Of a DNA stretch of 64,000 nt, positions 12,205 to 23,506 are shown piece by piece. Source of the stretch: Elymus sibiricus (taxonomy: Eukaryota > Streptophyta > Magnoliopsida > Poales > Poaceae). Made by a program: the position numbers and the translations under genes. A model generated the notes under the pieces. The model saw only the letters and a program-made list of their open reading frames with translations. It was not told where the DNA came from and made no database searches. Positions within the stretch are counted from its first letter, which is position 1. Each line of letters begins with the position of its first letter. The stretch is taken from NCBI GenBank assembly GCA_039707655.1, contig CM077670.1, positions 144,130,001 to 144,194,000 of the forward strand. Reading direction: 5' to 3'.

Positions 12205-12555
12205 CTAGCAATTGGGACTCCTTCTATCTAAAGTTGAATCTTCTCCAGTCCCTTTTTCATCAAGTTTTATGTTACTAAATAATGATTCAATAGGAGTGAC
12301 ACCAATCATTTTAATATCTTCATCATTACTACGATAGAAACCGGGTGGAATCGCTTTTTCTAGAAATTCTCGCTTAGCTCTCAACCTAGCGGTCCTTTCT
12401 TTACTTTCATTAATGGAGACATAGATAGCTTTAATAGACTCATTTATGTCATGCTTGGGTGGCAAAATTTTAGTTTTGAGATTTTCCACATCATGAGCAA
12501 TTATATCCATGTTCCTAGCCAATTCATCAACTCTATTCAATTTTTCTTCTATCAT
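12205..12555 (-). pseudogene. Gag/pol linker segment, copy B
   Basis: About 116 codons starting MIEEKLNRVDELARN, charged and probably helical, nearly identical to copy A at 5541-5855 but running further at its end. It is in the gag frame, beyond the shared in-frame TAA at the end of gag. Confidence 0.7.
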
Positions 12556-12585
12556 AACATTGAAATTCTTTTGCGAATTAATAAA

Positions 12586-13563
12586 TTATTTAATATTACT
12601 TTCAAGATCAGTAGGTATCCTATTATTATTATTATAAGAATTACCATAAGGATTGCCATAATTATTAGAGGAATTTCCTGGAAATGGTCTAGGATTGAAA
12701 TTACCCCTATAAGCATTGTTGTTGAAATTATTTCTAAAGACAAAATTCACATCAATAGCATCATTATTTTGCTCAATCAAAGTATAAAATGGCACATCAT
12801 TAGGATCAATATGAGCATTTTTACTAGCAACCAATTTCAATAGAGCATCCATCTTATCACTCAAAGTATTAATTTCTTCAACAGAATTTACCTTCTTACC
12901 AGTTGGAGTTCGTTCAGTGTGCCATTGAGAATAATTTGTCATGATATTATCAAGAAGTTTTGTAGCTTCTCCCAATGTAATTTCCATAAAAGTACCACCT
13001 ACGGCAGAGTCTAGCAAATTTCTAGAGACAAAGTTTAGTCCCGCATAAAAAATTTGTATGATCATCCATAAATTCAAGCCATGAGTTGGGCAATTTCTTA
13101 TCATTAATTTCATTCTCTCCCAAGATTGTGCAACATGTTCATGCTCAAGTTTCTTAAAATTCATAATTTTATTTCTTAAATAAATAATCTTAGCGGGAGG
13201 AAAATACTTGGTAATAAAAGCATCCTTACACTTATCCCAAGAATCAATACTATTTCTAGGCAAGGATGAAAACCAAGTTTTAGCACGGTCTCGTAGTGAG
13301 AACGGAAATAATTTTAATTTGACAATATCATTATCCATATCTTTCTTCTTTTGCATATCACAAAGTTCAACGAAAGTATTTAGATGGGATGCAGCATCTT
13401 CATTAGGACAACCAAAAAATTGTTCTTTCATAACAAGATTAAGCAAGGCAGCATTAATGTCACACGACTCCACACTAGCGGCGGGAGGAGCAATAGGAGT
13501 ACTAATAAAATCATTATTATTAGTATTGGAAAAGTCACACAATTTTGTATTTTCTTGAGACAT
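12586..13563 (-). pseudogene. Athila-type Gag, copy B
   Basis: Gag of the full tandem unit, started at the ATG at 13563 (MSQENTKLCDF); the longer frame up to 13683 only extends into the leader. Same layout as copy A: N-terminal arm, plant Gag core near FPFSLRDRAKTWF, RNCPTHG motif, then an Asn/Gly-rich tail. It ends at the same TAA as copy A, a stop shared by both copies and so older than their separation or typical of the subfamily. Confidence 0.85.
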
Positions 13564-13729
13564 CGCAACGAAACCAGCAAACAAGCAAATAAAACTATTT
13601 TGTGTTTTTGTAAAAAAAATTAGAAGTGGGAGAGATGAAAATGAGAGGAAAATGCAAATAAAAGGAAAATAAAGTAAATGCAAGTGGATGATAGTTTGTG
13701 CGAAGGTACTTGGTAATTTTGATGATGTC

Positions 13730-13747
13730 TCCCCGGCAACGGCGCCA
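13730..13747 (-). other. Primer-binding site, copy B (tRNA-Asp type)
   Basis: Minus strand TGGCGCCGTTGCCGGGGA, the standard Athila-type match to tRNA-Asp, eleven bases inside the LTR at 13759-15312. Confidence 0.9.
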
Positions 13748-13758
13748 GAAATTCTTCC

Positions 13759-15312
13759 TGCTACTTGTAGCCTGCGTTGGTATTTCCCTGAAGAGGAGAG
13801 GATGATGCAGTACAGTAGAGATAAGTATTTCCCTCAGTTAAGAACCAAGATTATCAATCCAGTAGGACAACCAAGAAAAATTCCGTTAAGCGCACCTGCA
13901 CACAAAAGAGCAAACACTTGCACCCAACGCAAATAAGAGGGTTGTCAATCCTCTTAGCGGTTATTTGGAAGGATTAAATCTTATCGAGGTAAATAGATAA
14001 ACTAAATTACTAATAAAAATAAAAGTAAATAAATTGCAGCAAGGTATTTTTAGGTTTTCTATATATGATAAAGTAGACCGGGGGCCATAGTTTTTACTAG
14101 AGGCTTCTCTCTCAAACACATAGCATACGGTGGGTAAAGAAATTACTGTTGGGCAATTGATAGAAAAGCAAATAATTATGACGGATTCATGGCAATGATG
14201 ATGTATATAGGCATCACGTCCGAGACAAGTAGACTGACTCCTGCCTGCATCTACTACTATTACTTCACCCATCGACCGCTATCCAGCATGCATCTAGGGT
14301 AATAAGTATGAAACAGAATAACGCCTTAAGCAAGATGACATGATGTAGACAAAGTATACTCAAGAAATATGATTAAACCCTATCTTTTTATCCTTAATGG
14401 CAACAATACAAATACGTGTCATGTCCCCTTCTGTTACTGGGATTGAACACCGCAAGATTGAACCCATCACAAAGCACCTCTCCCATTGCAAGATAAATCA
14501 ATCTAGTAGGCCAAACCAAATCGATAGATCGGAGAGAAATACAAAGCTATAATAATCATGCATAAAAGATTTCAGAGAAGACTCAAATATTTCTCATGAA
14601 TAATCTGATCATTAACTCACAATTCATTAGATCCCAACAAACACACCGCAAAAGAAGATTATATCAGCTAGAACTCCAAGAACATCGAGGAGAACATGGT
14701 ATTGAAGATCAAAGAGAGAGAAGAAGCCATCTAGCTACTAGCTATGGACCCGTAGGTCTATGGTAAACTAGTCACACATATTTGGAAGGGTAGCAAGGTT
14801 GATGAAGAAGCCCTCCGTGATCGATTCCCCCTCTGACAGAGTTCCGAAAAAGGCCTCCAGATGGGATCGCGGAAGAACAGAGGCTTGCGGCGGTGGAAAG
14901 GTTTTCTCTTCTGGCTCTTTGTTGGTTTTGGAATATTTGGGAATTTATAGCATTGGAATTAGGTCAAGAGGCGCCACGATGGGCCCACAAGCCTGGGGGT
15001 GCGCCCTACCCCCCTGGGCATGCCCTCCAGGCTTGCTGCCTCCTCATGGCTCTTCTAGTCTTCTCCCGAAGCTTCCTGGGTCTCTTCTGGTCCAGAAAAA
15101 ATTAATCCAAAGTTTTTTTCTCGTTTGGACACTTTTTGATAATGATTTTCTGATAAGGCAAAAACAAGCAAAAAATAGCAACTGGCACTGGGTTAATAGG
15201 TTAGTCCCAAAAAATGATATATAATGGCATATAATTGCATATAAAACATCCAAGATTGATACTATAATAGCATGGAACAATCAAAAATTATATATACGTT
15301 GGAGACGTATCA
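13759..15312 (-). repeat. 5' LTR of the tandem element (1554 bp)
   Basis: Minus strand begins TGATACGTCTCCAACGTATA at 15312 and ends at 13759 next to the PBS. Homologous over its whole length to the central LTR at 7065-8626. At 15313 the sequence changes to the 3' region of another element, marking the outer insertion edge; the matching target duplication lies outside the window. Confidence 0.9.
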
Positions 15313-15841
15313 CCTGTGTGTAGATGAAACGACCGCGGAAACGGACACTTGCGTCCATCTTGAATGTCGTCTTTCATTCTTATCTTTTTGCGCTTCTGGT
15401 CGAAGATGTCAAATGACTGCTCGAACATGAGCATGCGCCCGTTTGAAACACCATCTTCTCTCCTGTTGTCTCTGGTTGATTGCGCTGGAACCTCCGGCAG
15501 GCCATGTGACCGCTCATACGACCGCTAGCGGTCATTTTAAATGACGTCTTTTGATCTGTCTCTTGCGAGATTTTTCTTTTTCTTTGCTCTCCTGCGGCGT
15601 CAGTTCCAATACAATACATAGACATATTTCCAGGCATTCAAACATCAATCTAGCATATAATTCATCTTGCACAAGGCTAGGCCTTCATTAGAACAACTTT
15701 TCCAAACTCACTTCTTCATATAGAACTTCAATCACTCTTTTTATTAAAACAAAAATGAAAACTTACTTGTCTACTTTATTCACGTGGGTTGCCTCCCACG
15801 AAGCGCTTGTTTTCGGTCGGATAGCTCGACCGTAGTGGTGA
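15313..15841 (-). mobile_element. Non-coding 3' internal fragment of the second Athila-type element
   Basis: No coding signal. It holds a GACCGCTAGCGGTC perfect palindrome at 15520-15533 and related GACCGC/GCGGTC half-sites. The left edge is the tandem element's insertion point. Confidence 0.6.
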
Positions 15842-16453
15842 TCAAGGTGGTTCTAGAACACCGAGACCATAGCTTCTGGCATTCAAAATGATGCCACCTC
15901 CTGTGTAGGTCTTCAATTTCTTTTTCCTGGGGAAATGCCTTATAAAGGGATCTTTAGATGGTAAATCAAAATGAACATTTCCCTTAAACACATTTATCAC
16001 AGCTTTGATAGTCCTTAGAAAAGGTCTACCGAGAATTATAGGAGCAATTGGATCTTTAGGCATATCTACTATAACAAGATAAATCATGACAGGGCAATCA
16101 TTTATTTGAACTATAACTCCATGCTTAATGCCTATTACCTGAGTAAAAGTAGAATTATCCATATTCAATATAATCTTAGTATTAGCATAAGGACCAAGAT
16201 TGAGACTATCATAAATAGATTTGGGGAAAGTGGAAACACTTGCCCCTAGATCACATAAAGCACTGAACTTATTAAGTCCTATCTCAATCTCCATAGTAGG
16301 TTCAAAAGTATCTTCTTGCTTAGCTGGTAACTTACTGAATAACTTTTTTCTTTCATCATCAAGTTCACATACCTTGGCTGCAACTTGTTCGACAAAGACA
16401 TTATATGCCTCATGATTAGTTACCTCCAATAGTGGATACTTCATGGATATCAT
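15842..16453 (-). pseudogene. Athila-type protease of the second element
   Basis: About 203 codons. Active site DLGAS in ALCDLGASVSTFPKS, later motif IILGRPFLRT, and a basic stretch HFPRKKKLKTYTGG near the end. Aspartic protease for Gag maturation. It is one frame off the upstream linker (16456-16698), so a small indel separates them. Divergent from the tandem's protease but clearly the same family. Confidence 0.85.
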
Positions 16454-16455
16454 CT

Positions 16456-16698
16456 TTACAAAATCTGCACGGTATAGTTGTATTCTGGCACATGGCTTGT
16501 GTCAAGTACCTCATCTTTCTCTTCGTCGCTTCTCACCATTTTAACTTCTTCAATTGGGTTAGGCTCCGGTTTACCTGCAAACTTGGCCAAAATCAAGGTT
16601 TGGCTCTTTGCTATCTTTGCCACTTGTGCCTCCATATTCTTGGATCTGGCTTCAAGTATCTGCACATCATTTGTTAGTCCAACAACCTTACCGGTCAA
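16456..16698 (-). pseudogene. Gag-protease linker of the second element
   Basis: About 80 codons, in frame with gag upstream but separated by in-frame stops. The middle is heptad-like and probably helical (LEARSKNMEAQVAKIAKSQ), then acidic. Comparable in position to the MIEEKLNR segments of the tandem element. Confidence 0.6.
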
Positions 16699-16749
16699 TT
16701 AACCAAGTAAGTTATCATGAGTCGTCAAGATATTCTTGAAGTTTTCATT

Positions 16750-17703
16750 CTACTCAGTCTGGTTAGCAATAAAACTTTTAAGAGTTTCTTCAAGAGTATT
16801 TCTATTCCTACCATTAGCTCCATTAAAATTATTGGATGCTCCTCCATTATTTGGATAAGGAAGTTTAGGAGCATAACCATTATTTTTCCAATTGGGCTTA
16901 TAGCTATTACGAGCAATAAAATTCACATCACTATTATCTTCATTAGTGATGGCTTTGACATTTACCTCTTCTTTACCTTTCATGAGAAGGATAAGTTCTT
17001 CTAGCTTGGTTGTTAACTCTAAGCTATTTTCTTCTATGACATTCACCTTCTTGGTGGTAGTTCTCTCAACATGCCATTGGGCATGGTTCTCTTGCATATC
17101 ATCTAGTATCTTCTTGACATCTTCTATGGGCTTTCCCATGATTGTTCCTCCTGCAGCTGTATCAAGCATAGTTTTTGACATGTGATTCAAGCCATTATAA
17201 AACATATGAAGGATTAACCACTCCTCCATTCCATGATTGGGGCAGTTTCTTATAGCTTCTTTCATTCTATCCCACGCAAGCGCTAGTGGCTCACGTGCCT
17301 CTTGCTTGAAACCTGTAATCTGAGAACGTAATTGCATAATTTTTGCAGGTGGACAAAACTTAGATAAAAAATTACTGCAACAAGCAGCCCAAGAAGTAAT
17401 ACTGCCTTTAGGCAAAGCTAAAAGCCATTCCTTAGCTTTTCCTCTCAAAGAGAAAGGAAATAAGCAAAGTTTAAGAGCATCTGGGTCATAATCCTTTATG
17501 CGTGTCATGCTGCACAATTCAGTAAAATTATGTAAATGCATACCTGCATCTTCAGAAGCAGAGCCTCCAAATTGGTCCTATTAAACCATGGAAACTAGGT
17601 TCGGTTTAATCTCATATTCTGCAGCTGCAACATCAGGTTGTGCAATTGGTTCACCCATAAAATTGTTGCTAGGAGTAGCAAAACTCCCAAGATTACGAGC
17701 CAT
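16750..17703 (-). pseudogene. Athila-type Gag of the second element
   Basis: Starts at the ATG at 17703 (MARNLGSFATPSNNF). Two adjacent in-frame stops (TAA at 17581-17583, TAG at 17578-17580) interrupt it just before the core; the rest stays in the same frame. Core motifs FPFSLRGKAKEWLLALP and RNCPNHGMEEW match the Gag fold of the tandem's copies. It ends in TAG at 16750. The stops are of a type expected from C-to-T changes at glutamine codons. Confidence 0.85.
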
Positions 17704-17840
17704 AGTAACTTTTTGGTATTTTCAACTAAAAGACTTGCAACAAAATTAAACTTAAACTAAAAACTGAAAAGTAAAAAACAAAAACTGAAAATTAACTTTA
17801 ACAAAAACTCTAAACACAAAGACTAGGAATACTAAACTCC

Positions 17841-17858
17841 TCCCCGGTAACGGCACCA
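17841..17858 (-). other. Primer-binding site of the second Athila-type element
   Basis: Minus strand TGGTGCCGTTACCGGGGA, two bases from the tRNA-Asp form at 13730-13747, just inside the LTR edge at 17870. Confidence 0.85.
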
Positions 17859-17869
17859 GAAAAAGGGCT

Positions 17870-19229
17870 TGATATCTCCTTTTTATTGATCCGGTATTGG
17901 AACAAGAAAGGGTATCCCGCACCTATTTCCCCAGAGGTGACCTTTGGTATCGAACCCATGAGAGGAAGATTCCCTTGAAGCAATGGTCTCTAGCAAGCTT
18001 TTGCTAAAGTGTTAAATCCAGCTTTTGACCGGATCAGCAAGCAAATTGTGATTCAAACACTTATAATAAAAAGAAGGTACGGGGATGAGGTCTTAATGCT
18101 TACAACCATGTATTGGTGTTGGGATCAAAAATGATATGAGTTTGTGCTCGGGAAGTCACCCATCAAGAGGTGCTTGCTTCGTATCGGAGTGGGGGATGTG
18201 TCCAAATAACATCTTGACCGGCACGAGTCCTGCATCCAGAATCAGTTATCCTATCGAAGGCCCTATCCGTCTCGCGGGCTTGCCCCGATAATTAAGATAA
18301 TAATATCAGACAAAAGCTTTGGGTGTTTAATGACTAAACCTCATGAATCCCCAAGGTTATGATCCATGTTACCCTACTAAACCTTACTGTCACCGGTGTT
18401 TGGTGTAACACTTCACGGTCCCCTTGCTCCTAGCCTCACCGGTGCTCAATCTCCATGATCCTGGGTACCTGCAGGGATGAAGATCGCAGACAAGACAAGA
18501 CACACTTCATGAAACAATTTTATTTCACACATACGAGACGTTATGTCAAAGACTTCCATTGATCCCTTCACCAAATACCTGGGGTTGCAAGGCTCTTGCC
18601 TCACCCCCATACCTTACCGATCTACTCACACATGGAGATCAGATCACGAGAAGAAAACATTGAAGAACACATCTTGGGATTGATTGATTGCAATATATCT
18701 TACAATGGATGCCTTGTGCGATGCACGATTACAAGTATGAACTAGATGAGAGAGCACTATGGTGGTGGAGATGGCTATGGAGATGAAAATGGCGGCGGCT
18801 AGGGTTTGTGGATGAAGATGATGACGAAGAGGTTCTTGATGTGCTCGACACTCTCCCAACGCTCCCCCGTTCACATTTCGACTGGGTCCCCTTTATAAAA
18901 GTTGTTCAGGTGGATGACCTGCCTCGGTTTCCATGCCAAACGACCGCTCATGCGAGCGCATGCGGTCGCATGGAACGCCGTCTTTGACTCTGGTGGCCTT
19001 CTGGCGCCTCCTGGTGACTTATCTCTTCTCCATTTTCCTTCATTTCCTTTCTCCCACGTGATTTCTTCCTTTTTTAGCCCATTTCCTGTGGAAAAATATC
19101 AAAGAGAGGGTTTGTGGAATCCCTTGCACTTATTAGCCATTAGTGACAATATCGGAGCGGATATCTCTCTTTTAATAAAATATCTTGGTTTAAACAAGGT
19201 TGAAATGAGTGTAAAAATATCACTCATCA
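17870..19229 (-). repeat. 5' LTR of the second Athila-type element (1360 bp)
   Basis: Minus strand starts TGATGAGTGATATTTTTACA at 19229 and ends GAGATATCA at 17870, giving short inverted TGAT/ATCA ends. The PBS is adjacent. Only one LTR is in the window, so there is no pair to date. Confidence 0.8.
18890..18897 (-). promoter_or_regulatory. TATA box of the second Athila-type LTR
   Basis: TATAAAGG on the minus strand, within the LTR. Its downstream sequence ends in a CT-rich leader typical of plant LTR promoters. Confidence 0.6.
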
Positions 19230-19925
19230 GTAACCTAGTGTTATACGAAAGTTCTTCGGTTTCATGTTACTCGGAAATAGTTTGTTAATAAGACTTGATC
19301 AACCTTGTTAATGGATTCTTTTTGAGGAGCATGTAGTCGATGAAATTAGTAAGCACAACCTACTGTACTTATAATTTGATCTCTATTATTTAAAGTTTAA
19401 ATAAAGAAAAATGGCATGTTTATTCTATTTTCTGAATTATCTGTGCAGTAAAAAATGTCCCTAAAATAAAAGTCCTCGTAATGACATGAAAATTTAGTAT
19501 GATTTTTTCCAGAATATATTAGGATTTTTGGCAGGGAACACACCCTAGGGGGTGCACCTATGAGCCACGAGCTCACACAGCATGCCCACCCTTCTTGGGC
19601 GAGACACCTAAGCTCGTGGGTCCCATAGGGACCCCCTCACTTAGTGCACTTGCCCACTGCCTTCTTCCACCTCCAGAAAAAATCGCCCTTGCCTCTTAGC
19701 CCACGTTCTTTCTCATTTTCATATGATTTTCGATCTCCTTGCTCGGAGCTCCATTTTCGAAACTATTTGGAGGAATTACTCCTTGGTATGTGACTCCTTC
19801 AATGGTCCAATTAGTTTTTGTTCTAGTGGATTATGTTTTGCATATTTTGCTACTGTTGGTGACCATTTATATGTGATTGCATGATGAATTTGTATGGTTC
19901 AAAGTAGTTTTGATGCCTGAAGTAG
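19230..19925 (+). mobile_element. LTR-like fragment of an Athila-type element
   Basis: Plus-strand sequence with the GC-rich block and repeated GTGGGTCCC style seen in Athila-type LTRs (compare 29880-29950 in the LTR at 29646), then a CT-rich leader. It joins directly to a 3' coding end at about 19926, so an internal deletion is likely. The left edge is the insertion point of the second Athila-type element. Confidence 0.45.
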
Positions 19926-20270
19926 CTTCTAGATGAGCTTTTACCCACGAAATATCTTGATTATGATAGCATCGTTGAGCATGATTTTATTGACTCCGGC
20001 GGGATTCGATTTCGATATAACTTAGTACTTAGTCAGGGTACCCGTGAGATTATTACTTTGCATGCACCTGCTTTGTTCGATCTTTCCAGGGGCAGGTACA
20101 CTATTATGCCTGAGGATATTTATGCCTATTGGGGCCTGACGCCACCACCTACACCCGCACCAACACCAGTTCAGGCACCGTTCTACCAGTGGGAGCCTCA
20201 ACAGCCCCAATGGGACCCTCAGGAGCCTCAGTATTTCCCTAGATCAGATGATTTCCAGCCATGGCCATAG
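19926..20270 (+). pseudogene. C-terminal end of an Athila-type extra ORF
   Basis: Open frame of 115 codons from just after a TAG to the stop at 20270. It includes REIITLHAPALFDLSRG, then a Pro/Gln-rich tail (TPPPTPAPTPVQAP, then QPQWDPQEPQYF). I recall this kind of tail from the ORF downstream of pol in Athila-type elements, sometimes called env-like or ATHILA ORF-1; function unknown. No start codon belongs to it and the N-terminal part is gone. Confidence 0.5.
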
Positions 20271-21385
20271 ACCAAGTTAGGCCAAAATCCTAAGCTTGGG
20301 GGAGTATGTATTCTCACCGACATTACATTCATGTACCACACATTCATTCCAGTTGTCAATGTCCTTCCTCTTTCATTGTATATCCATGTTTCGCTTTATT
20401 TTGCTTTCTTTTGTGTGTTTGAAAAACTTGGAAAATCCAAAAATATTTCTCGCTTCTTTTCGGTTTTCTTTCTCGTTTAGCTAGTTAGTAGTATTAAAAG
20501 AAAACCCAAAGATTTCTCGTTTCTTCTTTTGTTGTTTGTTAGGAGTTCTTCGGTGTAAATAGTTTTTCTCGCTTTTCATTTTTCATTCTCTCTTCAGAAA
20601 AAACAAAAACTCCACACACAAAAATCAGTGTGTTTCTTTGAAATTCTTTTCTTTTTGTTGATTTGTCGTATGGAGAAGACTATGCTAGGATTGTTGAGTG
20701 GCTCTCATATGCTTTATTGTTGATCTAACGAAGAGCCAATATTATCTTGTCATCTCCTTTGAATAAACTGTTTGCAGATTTCAGCTTAGTTCATGGCACA
20801 CTCACACTATTATCATTTTCCCAGCATTCAGTCGTGTAAGTGAAAGGCAATAATGACGATGATTTGATGAAGTGAGTGTGTCAAAGAGAAGCTGGTATGA
20901 ACTCTTCTTGTTTTTTGTTTTTGTAAATATGTTTAACTCAGTAGGCCTGATTCAGCATATTATGGGTAAACATGTTTGTGATGACAATTAGAGATTATAG
21001 TTGCTCATGCCATGCTTAAGTAGCTAGGAGTGGATAATGATTTATCTTGAATGTCAACATGCATTAAAATGATTGTGATATAGTATGTTAGGATGGTATC
21101 GTCCTCTGAAGAATTCAAGTAGCTTGACTTGGCACATGTTCACACATGTAGTTGATTCAAAACCAATGCAGCCTTCATGATATTTATGTTCAGGGTGTTT
21201 ATATCCTACTCATGCTCATGGTCAATGTTAAATATTCGCAATGCATGATTATGACCGTTGTCGCTCTCTAGTTGGTCACTTCTCAATCTATTTGCTAGCC
21301 TTCACATGTACTAAGCGGGAATACTGCTTGTGCATCCAAATTCATGAAGACCCAAAGTTGTTCCATATAACTCCACCATACCTAC
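20271..21385 (+). mobile_element. 3' non-coding region of a WHAM-like Athila element, left part
   Basis: AT-rich non-coding sequence with an internal polypurine-like CTAAGCTTGGGGGAGT near 20290. It is interrupted at 21386 by element D and resumes at 28638. I recognise the style from abundant wheat Athila-type elements (memory only). Confidence 0.65.
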
Positions 21386-22332
21386 TGTCGGGCCCATGGA
21401 ACCCGGGGTATCCAGGCCCGTCTGCCTTCGGCCCAGGGCGCAACGCCTGGCGTGGGCCCAGCGGGCCGTCGCCAGCGAGCATCTCATCAAGACCCCTCAT
21501 GAGGCCCCGGCCTCCTGAGGCCCCCTCCTCAGGGAGTAACAAGCGACGCTCAGCATCACCTTCAACGGCCTCGTGAGGTCCCCTCACGAGGCGGCTTCCC
21601 GAGTAGCCTCGCGAGGCGGCTTTCCGAGGCGGCCTCCGGAGGCCCCCTCCCACAGGCGTTCGAGACGAAAGCCGTTCGGCGTGCCGCGCAGTCCTGGAGC
21701 CCATCACGTGGGTGACGCGCGCGGCGACGAGCACCAGCAGAGGCCGCGCCAGCAGGCGCGGATGAAGATGTTTTCCTCTTTTGTGTTAAGGAAGCAGGGC
21801 CAGCTATCTACTCCCCAAAGCAACCCCAAAGGTTGCCCAATCGGCGAAGGAAGACCAAGACGACGAGCGCGCAGGGCGGAGGTCATCACCGAGCCCACCA
21901 GCGCGTCATGGATCATGCTTTGGCAGGCGAACACCACCTTTAGTCAGGATAGCCTGAGCGCCTGTCCCCTTTCAAAATCGCCAAGTGTGGCAACCCTTCC
22001 CGCCTAAGCTTTGAGGGGGAAGAGGACCAAGGCTGATATAAAGGAGCAGTGCTGCCACCGTAGAAAAGGATTCGATTTCCAGGATTCGATTCCCTTGTCT
22101 TCAACCTTGTACACAAGAACTCTCTTGGCCCCAATAATCCCAACCAAGCAAGAGTAGGGTCTTACACCGCAAGGTGGCCCGAACCTGGGTAAACTGCTGA
22201 GTCCTCGCCGTCCCTCGCAAGCGCGCTCTCGCCGTAGCCTCGCCGTAGCTTAGCCGTGATAAGAGACGAAGCAGTAGAACGAGCTCACCCCAGTGTTCGA
22301 ACCTTTGGGTCCCCGGAGCCCGACTTCCGACA
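21386..22332 (+). repeat. 5' LTR of element D (947 bp)
   Basis: Begins TGTCGGGCCCATGGAACC and ends GACTTCCGACA. Same length as the 3' LTR at 27686. Contains several near-palindromic CCTCRYGAGG motifs and a TATA box at 22037-22043. Confidence 0.95.
22037..22043 (+). promoter_or_regulatory. TATA box of element D LTR
   Basis: TATAAAG in the 5' LTR; the same motif is at 28337-28343 in the 3' LTR. It would start genomic RNA about 30 bases downstream. Confidence 0.65.
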
Positions 22333-22334
22333 TT

Positions 22335-22352
22335 TGGCGTGCCAGGTAGGGG
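22335..22352 (+). other. Primer-binding site of element D
   Basis: TGGCGTGCCAGGTAGGGG two bases after the LTR end. It is closely similar to the PBS of element F (59619-59636). I do not assign the tRNA. Confidence 0.75.
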
Positions 22353-22395
22353 TGCGCTGCCGTTCTTCTGCTCCGCCCTCAGCTCCACCAACCCC

Positions 22396-23506
22396 ATGGC
22401 CGACGCACGTCGCGAGCGTGCCACGCGCAGTTCTGGCCGCGTGGCTCAGACCGAGCCGGTGGCCCGCGGCAATCGCCGTCGCCCCGAAGCCGAGGCTGCT
22501 GCCGCCACCGACCCCGCCGCTCGCGAGCAGCAGGCTTCTTCCCATCACCCGTCCGTGCGGGCGGACGGCCGCACCACCACGGCCTCCTCCCTCACCAACC
22601 GTGGGCCGCCGAACCCACAGGGCGCGCTGCTCATGGCGCGTGAGCTGCTCCGCTACCGTCCGGACGACGCCGGCTACGACGCCTGGCTTGGCCGCATCAC
22701 CGAGCTCGTCAATGTCGCCGGGGATGCTCCGGCGCCTTCTCACTCGCTCCGCCCTCCGCCGTCTCGTGCTTGGGACCTGGCACATGGCGCTCCCCCGCCG
22801 CCTCCTCTGCGTGACGAGCGCGCCGGGCCCCAGCGTAGCGCGCGGGCTCGTGAGCCGTCCCGCGGCGCGTCCTCTCCTGACCACTGCGAGACGCTGCCAG
22901 ATCATCCGCCGCGCGCCCCCCGACGCGCGGGTGCTCCTCGAGCAACAGCGCCAGCGCCAGGACCAGGCCGTTCAGGACGTTCCAGCGGCCGGGCGTCAGA
23001 ACCGCGCCGCCCTCGCTGGTGGCGTCCCCTCGAGCGGCGAGGGCTGCCGTGCCTTCACCCGCGAGCTGCGTCGCATGGTCTGGCCCGCGAAGTTCAAGCC
23101 TGAGCTGCCTCCACGCTACAACGGCACCCCCAACCCCACGGAGTTCCTCCAGCTTTACGCGCTGAGCGTCGAGGCGGCGAACGGCGACGACAAGGTCATG
23201 GCGAACTGGTTCCCCATGGCCCTCAAGGACGGCCCGTGCTCCTGGCTCATGAACCTCCCCGAGGCTTCCATCTCGTCGTGGGCCGAGCTTTGCAGCCAGT
23301 TCATCGCCAACTTCAAGGGCACACAGGACCGCTCCCTCACCATCAACGACCTGGGGTGTGTTCGACAGCGCCCAGACGAGACCCTCCGCAAGTACATCCA
23401 GCGCTTCAGTCAGGTGCGTAACAAGATCCCGCGCGCTTCCGACGCGGCCGTCATCTCCGCGTTCTCCACCGGCGTCACGGACATCAAGATGCGCGAGAAG
23501 CTCCCA
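22396..23506 (+). pseudogene. Gag of element D (frameshifted)
   Basis: Starts at MADARRERATRSSGR (22396). The first part is open in one frame to about 22910, where a run of C residues coincides with a switch to another frame. That frame carries the Gag core: FTRELRRMVWPAKFKPE, then YNGTPNPTEFLQLY, then MNLPEASISSWAELCSQF, then TLRKYIQRFSQVRNKIP. A second frame change at about 23506 leads to the nucleocapsid-protease frame. Gag forms the particle and packages RNA; this copy cannot be translated as one product without frame changes. Confidence 0.8.

Larger units (their letters stand above)
4942..15312 (-). mobile_element. Tandem (LTR-internal-LTR-internal) non-autonomous Athila-type element
   Basis: On the minus strand the order is LTR (15312-13759), PBS, gag, protease, long 3' non-coding region, polypurine tract, LTR (8626-7065), a second PBS, a second gag and a protease cut at 4942. 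One central LTR thus serves two internal regions, as expected after unequal or intra-element recombination. Protease is followed directly by non-coding sequence in the full unit, with no reverse transcriptase or integrase, so the element is non-autonomous. The gag and protease style, the tRNA-Asp-type PBS and the LTR start TGATACGTCTCCAACGTATC resemble wheat Sabrina-like elements (from memory). Confidence 0.8.
15313..19229 (-). mobile_element. Second Athila-type element, cut on its 3' side by the tandem
   Basis: Minus-strand order: LTR (19229-17870), PBS, gag, linker, protease, then non-coding sequence interrupted at 15312. As in the neighbouring tandem, no reverse transcriptase follows protease in the surviving part, but the element is truncated, so autonomy cannot be judged. 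The LTR is unrelated at its ends to the Sabrina-like LTR, but its GC-rich middle resembles part of the LTR of element G near 44240. Confidence 0.8.

Noticed and set aside
22256..22900. Early part of a 715-codon plus-strand ORF in element D
   Set aside because: It begins inside the LTR and only its later part carries the Gag core; the real start is in another frame at 22396.
22285..22905. Long minus-strand ORF over the gag start of element D
   Set aside because: GC-rich shadow of the plus-strand gag; no domain, and the plus strand has clear Gag motifs.
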